Source: G963665925 sp963676345 (GTDB lineage: Bacteria; Bacillota; Clostridia; Peptostreptococcales; Acidaminobacteraceae). Taken from it: a DNA stretch of 64,000 nt. The notes below the pieces were generated by a model. The model did no database searches and had not been told where the DNA came from. It was given only the letters and a program-made list of their open reading frames with translations. Of the stretch, positions 7,230 through 15,300 are shown piece after piece. The stretch lies in contig CAXXTS010000004.1 in assembly GCA_963676345.2 (NCBI GenBank), forward strand, positions 124,001-188,000, in the 5' to 3' direction. Every line of letters begins with the position of its first letter. The first letter of the stretch is position 1. A program made the translations under genes and the position numbers.

Positions 7230-8603
7230 TTACATTGGTAGTCTATGTAGAATGATTGTAAAGATAACCATACCAAGAAGTGCAAATGGGTAAGTAGCGC
7301 CATAACCAGCTGCTGGATCATCAGAACCAACTGCATCAACCGCTGCACCCAGACCAGGTGTTGATGTCATACCACCGCAAATTGCACCTGAAAGCATAAT
7401 CCAGTTGATTTTGAACACATAACGACCAATGAAGAAACCAATCATCATCGCTACAATACCAATAGCAAGTGATACAAGTGCTAGAACCGCACCAGAACCC
7501 ATAAGTGCTTCAAATACTTTGAAGCCGTAACGCAGACCAACGATCGCTAGGAAGAATGCTAGAGAAAGCTGACGGACAACGCCAAGAACTTTTGAATTCA
7601 TACGGAAGTTCATAAAACCAATTTTACCAATGTGACCGCAAACCAGTGAACCGATCAGTACACCACCCGTTGATCCCAGTGAGAAATCACCCAGTCCGAT
7701 GAAGCTAAGGTCCAGCTTGAATTTACCGATTGTGTATCCAAAGAAACAGGCAACCATGAATGCAAGAAGGTCAAATGAAACTTCTTCAATTTCTCTTCCG
7801 CCGCTCATGTTTTTCGCTTCTTCCATTTCTTTTCTAAACTGACGTGTTTCTGCTTCAACATCCATACCAAAGATTCTTGGGAAGAAGTTAACCGCAATAA
7901 TTACAATCAGAACGCCGAATGGGTATCCAATAGCATGGCCTACACCAATACCAGCTTCTGCTGTTTTGATAAATAATGATGCTTGATCTTCGCTAAGCTC
8001 AGGTGTATTTTCAGGTGTTAAACCTTCAACACCAAGAATGTGAAGAACCTGTGCCTTGTCTTCTACTGACATAGTTGCATATTCTTCAACTTTATGTGTT
8101 GCGTGTCCTCTTGCTGTTTCAATTGCAGCCGCTAGACCTGGCGAACTCGTAAGTGCGCCTGTGTACACACCAGAAACCTCATATGGATTTGCGTCATCCA
8201 TAAGGTATGTACAGCCGTATGTTGTTGCAGCACCTAGGAATGTAATTAAGAAACCAAGAATTACAAACTTTGCACCATATTTTTTTAGAACTGCACCGAT
8301 ATCTTTCGCTGCCAATAGTCCTACTGCAGCTACGAATAGAATAAGGAATAGATAGAAAAAGTTCTTGTCAATAACACCAGCTTTAATAAGCTTCTGTGCA
8401 GTACCATAATCCTTTGACCCTTCGGCAAAACCTTGAGCATAACGCATTATGCCCCAACCAATAACGAGTCCTGAAAACAGTGTTCCGGAAATACCAAAGT
8501 TAAATTTACCAAATCTGATTCTTCCGAATAATAGTCCCGTTGCAACAGCGATGAACATGAGTACAAATGGATTCATCAACCATGCAGCAAATGCAAATTT
8601 CAT
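7230..8603 (-). CDS. AspT/YidE-family antiporter-like transporter
   Basis: A 457-residue membrane protein with two homologous halves of about five helices each (residues ~5-150 and ~280-457). Each half carries the family signature around T(S)xPGLxAA: LTSSPGLAAAIETA and MTSTPGLGAAVDAVG. The usual pair of TrkA-C domains between the halves is missing and is replaced by a shorter charged segment (~165-275). Relatives exchange aspartate/alanine or transport dicarboxylates. Placement between malic enzyme/fumarase and the propionate genes suggests a C4-dicarboxylate or amino-acid substrate. A 240-nt leader with a terminator precedes it. Confidence 0.82.
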   Translation of the reverse strand: MKFAFAAWLMNPFVLMFIAVATGLLFGRIRFGKFNFGISGTLFSGLVIGWGIMRYAQGFAEGSKDYGTAQKLIKAGVIDKNFFYLFLILFVAAVGLLAAKDIGAVLKKYGAKFVILGFLITFLGAATTYGCTYLMDDANPYEVSGVYTGALTSSPGLAAAIETARGHATHKVEEYATMSVEDKAQVLHILGVEGLTPENTPELSEDQASLFIKTAEAGIGVGHAIGYPFGVLIVIIAVNFFPRIFGMDVEAETRQFRKEMEEAKNMSGGREIEEVSFDLLAFMVACFFGYTIGKFKLDLSFIGLGDFSLGSTGGVLIGSLVCGHIGKIGFMNFRMNSKVLGVVRQLSLAFFLAIVGLRYGFKVFEALMGSGAVLALVSLAIGIVAMMIGFFIGRYVFKINWIMLSGAICGGMTSTPGLGAAVDAVGSDDPAAGYGATYPFALLGMVIFTIILHRLPM

Positions 8604-8744
8604 GCAAGCACCCTCCTTGTTTTTTTCCCTATTGCGCTTGCCGCCGCACCAACCCTACTCGGATGCATATCGGCTAAGCCGCAATCTTCTTGATCTACTC
8701 AGCGTGTGACTTCTGGCCAGTAAAGCTTCCGCTAAGCTGAATAT

Positions 8745-8803
8745 AAAAAGGCATGGTTATGAGCAGATTTCCCCTACAAAGAGATCTGCTTCATAACCAC
8801 GCC
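8745..8803 (-). terminator. Leader terminator before the carrier gene
   Basis: GGCATGGTTATGAGCAGAT (8750-8768) pairs with the stretch ending in CATAACCACGCC at 8784-8803, with one bulged base; TTTTT follows on the minus strand. It lies about 140 nt before the carrier start. It also ends the upstream malic-enzyme transcript unless readthrough occurs. Confidence 0.8.
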
Positions 8804-8817
8804 ATATTCACTGTTTA

Positions 8818-8840
8818 GGACAAAGGGTTACTTTGCCCCC
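8818..8840 (-). ncRNA. Candidate 5' regulatory RNA motif, copy B
   Basis: On the minus strand GGGGGCAAAGTAACC followed by CTTTGTCC forms an eight-pair stem with loop TAACC. It ends 14 nt before the leader terminator, the same geometry as copy A at 6751-6776. The rest of the 326-nt gap (8604-8929) shows no open gene, and I find no convincing promoter for this leader. Confidence 0.5.
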
Positions 8841-8929
8841 ACAAATATCGAGGTTATTCAATTGGACTGCGTCGTTCATTACTAGAAATAATACGTCGTC
8901 CGTTTTTACATTGCGTGTCATATGTGTGC

Positions 8930-10102
8930 TTATATACTTGCTACGCCGCTTTCTACAGCTGCTTTTCGAACTGCTTCGGCAACATTCTTACCTACTCTTG
9001 GATCAAATGCCTTTGGAATAACATTGTCTATACTTAGCTCGTCGTCTTCCAGTGTTTCAGCAATTGCATACGCTGATGCAACTTTCATTGCCTCGTTGAT
9101 ATCTCGAGCTCGAACATCCAGAGCTCCTCTGAAAATACCCGGGAAGGCCAGAACATTGTTGACCTGATTTGGAAAATCAGAACGTCCTGTTCCTACAATG
9201 TAGGCACCACCCTCTTTGGCAACATCCGGCATTATTTCTGGCACTGGATTTGCCATTGCAAAGACAATGGACTTGGCTGCCATTTTAGAAATCATCTCTG
9301 CAGTGACGATGTTTGGTGCAGATACACCAATAAATACATCTTTGCCTACCATGACTTCACTAAGTGTACCTGTTTCATTATTTTTATTGGTAACCTCAGC
9401 CATTTTAAGCTGAGCGTCATTTGCTTCTTTACTTTCTTTGTGTACTGCACCAAACCTATCGCAAAGAACCACATTGCCCACGCCTAGACTCAGAAGCAGT
9501 TTTGTGATTGCAATTCCTGCAGAGCCCGCGCCGTTAATCACGACGTTGGTGTCTTCAATCTTGCGATCAGTGAGTTTAAGTGCATTGATCAGTCCAGCGG
9601 CAACAACGATTGCTGTTCCGTGTTGATCATCGTGAAAAATTGGTATATTGAGTCGTTCTTTGAGCTTGGCTTCAATCTCAAAACATCTTGGTGCTGAAAT
9701 ATCTTCCAGATTGATGCCTCCAAAGACTGGCGCCATGCGCACAACAGTCTCTACGATTTCATCTACATCTTGTGTGCTCAGGCAAATCGGAAATGCATCC
9801 ACATTGCCAAAGCTCTTAAAAAGAACCGCTTTACCTTCCATAACCGGAATAGACGCTTCAGCGCCGATGTTTCCCAGTCCAAGTACTGCCGATCCATCTG
9901 ATACAACAGCAACCAGATTGCCCTTAGCTGTGTATTTGTAAACATCTTCAACATTTTCAGCAATCTTGCGGCAAGGTTCAGCTACACCTGGTGTATAAGC
10001 TGTTGATAAGTCATCTTTATTTTCAACTGAAACCTTTGAAACAACTTCAATTTTCCCTTGTTTTTCTTCGTGCATTTCAAGTGCAAGCTTATTGTAATCC
10101 AT
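8930..10102 (-). CDS. maeB: NAD(P)-dependent malic enzyme
   Basis: A 390-residue short-form malic enzyme that oxidatively decarboxylates malate to pyruvate and CO2. The N-terminal domain has AYTPGVAEPCRKIAE and SDGSAVLGLGNIGAEA, including the catalytic Tyr/Lys region and the metal-binding FHDDQHGTA. The Rossmann domain is VVINGAGSAGIAITKLL. It starts 2 nt after the fumarase beta stop, so fumarase and malic enzyme form one operon converting fumarate to pyruvate. Cofactor preference (NAD or NADP) is not decided by what I see. Confidence 0.94.
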   Translation of the reverse strand: MDYNKLALEMHEEKQGKIEVVSKVSVENKDDLSTAYTPGVAEPCRKIAENVEDVYKYTAKGNLVAVVSDGSAVLGLGNIGAEASIPVMEGKAVLFKSFGNVDAFPICLSTQDVDEIVETVVRMAPVFGGINLEDISAPRCFEIEAKLKERLNIPIFHDDQHGTAIVVAAGLINALKLTDRKIEDTNVVINGAGSAGIAITKLLLSLGVGNVVLCDRFGAVHKESKEANDAQLKMAEVTNKNNETGTLSEVMVGKDVFIGVSAPNIVTAEMISKMAAKSIVFAMANPVPEIMPDVAKEGGAYIVGTGRSDFPNQVNNVLAFPGIFRGALDVRARDINEAMKVASAYAIAETLEDDELSIDNVIPKAFDPRVGKNVAEAVRKAAVESGVASI

Positions 10103-10104
10103 TT

Positions 10105-10662
10105 TTACATATCCTCCGAAGCGTATTTTGCTCTTTCTGATTTATACATATCGTTGCCCTGGCTATCGATAACCACATATACCGGCATGTCTTCAACCGT
10201 CAGTTTTCGAATGGCCTCTGGCCCCAAATCCTCGTAAGCTATGATTTCACTTGACTTGATACAGCTGGCAATGAGTGCGCCTGCACCGCCAATGGCTGCA
10301 AAGTATATTGCGCCATTCTTTTTCATGCCCTCGACCACTTTATCGCCGCGTGCACCTTTTCCAATCATACCAGTGAGTCCTTTTTCAAGGAGCGGCACTG
10401 TCAAATCGTCCATTCTATAACTTGTTGTAGGTCCTGCTGAACCAATGACCTGTCCCGGTTTTGCCGGAGCTGGCCCCACATAATATATGATTTGATCCTT
10501 CACATCAAAAGGTAACGTTTTCCCTTCATTTAGGGTGTCTATGAGTCTTTTGTGCGCTGCATCCCTACCCGTATATATAACCCCTGAAAGCAAAATCTTG
10601 TCGCCTGCCTTCAGATCTTTTAGCTTTTCTTGTGTGAGTGGCGTTGTAATTCTATTGTCCAT
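10105..10662 (-). CDS. fumB: Class I fumarate hydratase, beta subunit
   Basis: A 185-residue C-terminal-type subunit of the oxygen-sensitive [4Fe-4S] fumarase (tartrate dehydratase beta family). Typical stretches are GDKILLSGVIYTGRDAAHKRL, YYVGPAPAKPGQVIGSAGPTTSYRMD and AAIGGAGALIASCIK. With the alpha subunit it interconverts fumarate and malate. It lies 13 nt after the alpha gene and 2 nt before malic enzyme. Confidence 0.94.
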   Translation of the reverse strand: MDNRITTPLTQEKLKDLKAGDKILLSGVIYTGRDAAHKRLIDTLNEGKTLPFDVKDQIIYYVGPAPAKPGQVIGSAGPTTSYRMDDLTVPLLEKGLTGMIGKGARGDKVVEGMKKNGAIYFAAIGGAGALIASCIKSSEIIAYEDLGPEAIRKLTVEDMPVYVVIDSQGNDMYKSERAKYASEDM

Positions 10663-10675
10663 CGGTCATCCCTCC

Positions 10676-11518
10676 TTAAAGCACACATTCTACGTGTCTT
10701 GCAGCATGGCAGTTGATGTTGACAACAACAGGCAAACCCGCAATATGGGTTGGATAGGTCTCAATGTTGATTCCCAAAGCTGTCGTCGTTCCGCCCAGCC
10801 CCTGAGGACCGATGCCGAGCTTGTTGATGCGATCAAGCGCTCGTTTTTCAAGATCAGAAATATGCTTTTCAGGATGGGTATCCTCTAGTTCTTTTGTCAG
10901 TGCGTGCTTCGCCATCAAAGCCGCTTTCTCTATTGTTCCGCCTACGCCAACGCCTACAACTATCGGTGGACATGGGTTCGGACCTGCTAACGATACCGTT
11001 TCCACGATAAAGTCTTCAACGCCCTGCATGCCATCCGATGGCTTTAACATTTTTGATCGGCTCATATTTTCACTGCCAAATCCCTTTGGTGCCAGTGTCA
11101 TTTTTAATTTGTCGCCCGGAACGATGTCTACATGAATAATCGCGGGCGTATTGTCCCCCGTATTCCCTCTTAGAATCGGATCCTTTACGACGGATTTTCT
11201 CAAAAAACCTTCGCCGTATCCTTGTCTTACACCTTCATTTACAGCTTCTTTCAAATCGCCATCCACCAGATGCAGATCCTGACCGATTTCAAGAAATACA
11301 ACTGCCATGCCAGTATCTTGGCACATTGGTACAGCGTTTGCAGCTGCGATATCCGCGTTCTTAACAATATCCTTAAGGATGGATTCCCCAATTGGAGATG
11401 CTTCAACCGCCACCTGTGCTTCCAACTTCGCCTTTACATCTGCAGAGAGTACATAATTGGCTTCCATGCACATGCGCTTTAACTCTTTCGTTATTTGCTT
11501 AACTGAAACTTCTCTCAT
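10676..11518 (-). CDS. fumA: Class I fumarate hydratase, alpha subunit
   Basis: A 280-residue subunit carrying the [4Fe-4S] cluster. The three expected cysteines appear in PMCQDTGMAV, GPNPCPPIVVG and NINCHAARHVE. It is first gene of the fumA-fumB-malic enzyme operon, with an AAGGTGGTG ribosome site. A ~150-nt leader with a strong terminator hairpin lies upstream, so expression is probably attenuated. Confidence 0.95.
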   Translation of the reverse strand: MREVSVKQITKELKRMCMEANYVLSADVKAKLEAQVAVEASPIGESILKDIVKNADIAAANAVPMCQDTGMAVVFLEIGQDLHLVDGDLKEAVNEGVRQGYGEGFLRKSVVKDPILRGNTGDNTPAIIHVDIVPGDKLKMTLAPKGFGSENMSRSKMLKPSDGMQGVEDFIVETVSLAGPNPCPPIVVGVGVGGTIEKAALMAKHALTKELEDTHPEKHISDLEKRALDRINKLGIGPQGLGGTTTALGINIETYPTHIAGLPVVVNINCHAARHVECVL

Positions 11519-11548
11519 TTTAGCACCACCTTGTCAAAAAATATGAAA

Positions 11549-11584
11549 GGCATAGCAATAAAATCGACGATTTTATGCTATGCC
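11549..11584 (-). terminator. Leader terminator before fumA
   Basis: GGCATAGC plus ATAAAATCG pairs with CGATTTTAT plus GCTATGCC with a single bulge; on the minus strand TTTCATATTTTTT follows. It lies 30 nt before the fumA start. Upstream on the same strand are two small stem-loops (CCAG...CTGG and GATGT...ACATC), which could form an aptamer or antiterminator. Confidence 0.75.
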
Positions 11585-11672
11585 GTGCAATCCATACCGA
11601 CTAGATGTTGGGAGACATCCAGATACAGACCTGGCAATATCCTCGCTGAATATTCAGAATACGTGCACGTTT

Positions 11673-11702
11673 ATAATAGCATACATTTTTGTGTTTTGCC
11701 AG
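11673..11702 (-). promoter_or_regulatory. Candidate promoter of the fumarase operon
   Basis: Minus strand: TGC-extended TATTAT (11673-11678), with CTGGCA 18 nt upstream. The palindrome CTGAATATTCAG at 11647-11658 overlaps the expected start region. The rest of the gap up to 11843 is AT-rich with no gene visible. Confidence 0.4.
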
Positions 11703-11843
11703 CATTTCGTTACAAAATTTTCATCAGATTGTCATTTTTTTATCAAACGAAAATATGACCAAAATGGTTTACTAAACCCCACTTAAGTCCATACCTGTCT
11801 TTCAGCTTTTCAACATCTAATTATACCTAAAAAAAGACTAAAT

Positions 11844-12227
11844 TTATTTTTGTAAACGGCTCATAAATTTCTCTACATCTATAATAAAGCGGTCATGCGT
11901 CCCTTCACCGATTTTTTTATCCTCATCAAAAGCTTCCACTTTAAATCGAAGTTTCTTTCCATCAATCTCAATAAGCTCTGCAACTGCACGAACTTCCATT
12001 CCCATCGGTGTTGCTGCCATATGCTTTACATCCAAATGAATGCCCACTGTTCCTTGGCCGTCTTCAAGCACCTCCTGAACACAGTTCATAGATGCATTTT
12101 CCATAATTCCAATCATCATAGGTGTAGCAAATACATAAACACCGCCACTGCCAAACTTAGCTGCTGTGTCCGCCTCTTCAACAATTTTTTTTGTTTCAAA
12201 TACCATTCCAAGCTTTAATTCTGACAT
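11844..12227 (-). CDS. FlK-like acyl-CoA thioesterase
   Basis: A 127-residue hotdog-fold protein of the fluoroacetyl-CoA thioesterase-like family. The conserved TPMMIGIMENAS segment carries the Thr/Glu pair and VGIHLDVKHMAATPMG carries the His expected in the active site. It probably hydrolyses a short or unusual acyl-CoA. It is transcribed alone from TTTTCA-17-TATAAT, next to the organic-acid genes. The substrate is not predictable. Confidence 0.8.
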   Translation of the reverse strand: MSELKLGMVFETKKIVEEADTAAKFGSGGVYVFATPMMIGIMENASMNCVQEVLEDGQGTVGIHLDVKHMAATPMGMEVRAVAELIEIDGKKLRFKVEAFDEDKKIGEGTHDRFIIDVEKFMSRLQK

Positions 12228-12296
12228 ACGTCACCTCGTATTTCCTTTTGATACGCATATTCATTTATGCCTAATAATTATTCATAACTCAATCAC

Positions 12297-12325
12297 ATTA
12301 TACAGTTTTTTAGGCTTTTTGAAAA
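12297..12325 (-). promoter_or_regulatory. Promoter of the thioesterase gene
   Basis: Minus strand TTTTCA (12320-12325), 17-nt spacer, perfect TATAAT (12297-12302), 70 nt before the start codon. Confidence 0.6.
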
Positions 12326-12341
12326 TTCGATTCAATAGAAA

Positions 12342-12368
12342 TAGCCCTCCGAATTTACAAGAGGGCTA
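12342..12368 (-). terminator. Terminator of the SLH protein gene
   Basis: Eight-base arms TAGCCCTC / GAGGGCTA around an 11-nt loop, followed by TTTC on the minus strand, 28 nt past the stop codon. Confidence 0.7.
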
Positions 12369-12395
12369 CTCCTTAAACATCCAAACTATTTATGC

Positions 12396-15300
12396 TTATT
12401 TTAAATCCAGTAATTTCTTGAGCATGACAATACCTTCCGCACGGGTCGCAAATGCCCCCGGCTTAAAACTGCCGTCTACATAGCCTGAAATGATTCCTTG
12501 ATAGTTGGCTGCTTTAACAGCGCCCATGGCCCACGTACTGACCTCATCCATATCTGTCAGAGTTGATTCAAGCCCCTTCATTTCGGTTCCCATCATAATC
12601 GCATATGCCTTGGTAATCATAACGGCCATTTGCTCACGGGTAATTTGCGCCTCTGGTTCAAATCGGCCTCCACCAACACCAGATACAAGTCCTGCATCAT
12701 AGGCTCGATTGACCGTTTCATAATACCAGTTGCCTGGCTTCACATCTGTAAATGCTGACCCATATGCGCCGCTCAAATCCAGCGCATTTGCAAGCAAGGT
12801 GGCGAACTCGGCTCTTGTAATGTCATAATCTGGTCCAAACATAGTATCTGAAATACCGCTTGTCAGACCCCTTGATGCCATAGCCTCAACATACGGTTTT
12901 GACCAGTGTGCATCGGCGCCTCCACCTGCCTCAAGATCTTCGAAAGACTTTGTATACTCTACAACAGAATAGACACTGAAATGTGGTGGTTTGAAGCTTA
13001 CCGCCGCACGCGCTGCATCTACATCTGATTTTACAAAAGTCCACTCGCTCGTATCTTCATCATAAACGAAGACATTGGCATGACTCGAATTTTGAAGTTT
13101 CGTATCATCAAATTCCAGACTGAGAACCGGCTTATTTGATAAGTCATCATAACCTTCCAAATTAATTTGTTTTGTATTGTCTATCTGCGATATATTACTG
13201 CGCATGGCAATGGACATATTTTTGAGATAAACCGTCTGCTCAAGGGAGCCTACATCGCCGATTTCTAAATTCACACCTGACATTTCAAGTTCTTTTAGAG
13301 ATGCGTTATTAAAAATAAACTTGGCCCCTTTTAGAGACACTTGTATTTCTGCACCCGTACGCTGAACGCCGGATACGGCTTCACCACCTAATTTCAGCTG
13401 TACATTCCCACTTGCATCTGGCAATTCTAGCCCAATACGTGATGTAAGCTGATTTTCTACATCCCTTGCTGTGTTCAGTGCAATCATAACACGAAGTTCT
13501 TCCCTTTTCTGAATGGCTGTATTCGCTGCTAGAACAAGTTCATTAGGATCAACAGAAACAACGGTTCTATTTCCGTCCTGAACTTGAGTAAGTTTCTCAG
13601 CGCCTACTTTGGCTGACAATTCAATAATATCAGCGCTTGCTCTGACAATGCGGTTCATTAGTTTAGCGCTGTCTGTCTTAGCGGTGTCCAGTTGCAGTGC
13701 TGTCTTTGCAACATCTTCCATGTAAGTCTTAAACACAGCTGTAGCTGTGGCTTCATCAATATCTTTTTTAAGGACTTTTGAAATGACATTGTCAATAACA
13801 TCTGTTGCAACACCCGTTGCCTGCTTGGCCGTTTGATCCGTCCTGCGCAGGGTCTTTGACCCAACCTGATCAATGACATGATCTGCCCAAGTCAGGGCCT
13901 CAGCCGCGGAAACGTCATCACGCATGATATAAGCCCCTACAATATGAGACATATCACTAGCAGACTGCGTAACTGCGGTCGTTGTGGACTCACTGCGTTC
14001 AAACAATTTTTCTGTAACGTCTAAAATAGACTGAGCAATGGCTGTTGCTTCATCTAGATCATACGCGCCAGATTTCAGATTGGTTACTGTCGCATCTCTC
14101 ACCACAGCAAGATCACGAACAAGGTCCTCAACTGGCTTAGTATCTACATCATCAACAAGGTGATTTACAATATCTAAAGAAATATCAGGCGGCAACTCAG
14201 GACCCGAACCCACTGGAACTCCTGTTACTGTTCCCGGAGAACTTGTTCCACCTGATCCGCTCGAAGAGCCACCTCCGCCACTGGTGGTTGTCTCAGCTGG
14301 GACTACAATAACCTTGGTATAATCGTCACCTTGGAAGGTTGCTGTAATCGTAGCAGTACCCGCTGCAATCCCCGTTACAGTACCCGTGCTGTTTACGGTC
14401 GCCACTTCTTCATTTGACGACGCCCATTCAACACCACTTGTCACCGTTTCACTGACTTCACCAACGGTTGTTACCAGTTCTAGAACTGTACTAGAACCAA
14501 TTTCAACAGAGGATGCGCCTGTTAGACTAATGCTTATAGCGCCTTCCTGTGCAACCGTAAATCCTTGAGTCAAACTATTGCCACTATATCCGCCGCTTGT
14601 CCACGTAATGACAACATCATGTGATCCTACGGCCAGTCCCGCTTCCACTGGGAACGTAACTGTACCTGCAGCTTCACTCACAGTAACATCTGTAGCACTC
14701 ACAAGGCTGCCACTTACACGCACTTCTGGCTCCTGTGTAGACAAGACATCTGCATTTTTGAGTGTCGCTGTCATATTAAAGGCGTCATAACCTTCTTCAA
14801 ATAAAACGGTATCTAAGGTCATACTACTTTCTAGAACCGTCAATGTCGTGCTGTGTGTCTGGCTGGCAGAAACCACTTCAACGGTATTGCTCCCTGCCGC
14901 TGTACCTACCGGCGGCACAAAGGAAATATTGCTTCCGTCATCAGATGGCGTTACAGCTGTACTGCCAACAGATAGAGAGGTAATGGCAGTGCCTGATTCC
15001 ACACCTTCTATGATGACATTGACATTCCCCAGTTCTAGGGACTGGACAACCGATGGCGTCAAATCAATAGAGGAAACAGTTAAATCAAGCGTTCCCGTCG
15101 CTCCGCCGTAAACTGCTGAAACGGTTGCTTGTCCAGACTGAACGCCCGTTACTACATTGCTGTTTAAGCTGACATTGCTGCTGGATCCAGACCATGTTGC
15201 TTTGTTGGTTACGGATTCGGTCGTAGCGTCTCCGTAGGTCGCTGTCGCTGAAAGTGTTGCCGTCTCACCAATTCGAAGGTTGGCATCACTTCCTGCTATT

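Noticed and set aside
8604..8929. T-box or known riboswitch in the carrier leader
   Set aside because: No GGGTGGNACCGCG-type T-box sequence and no conserved core of the riboswitch classes I can recall; left as an unassigned candidate RNA.
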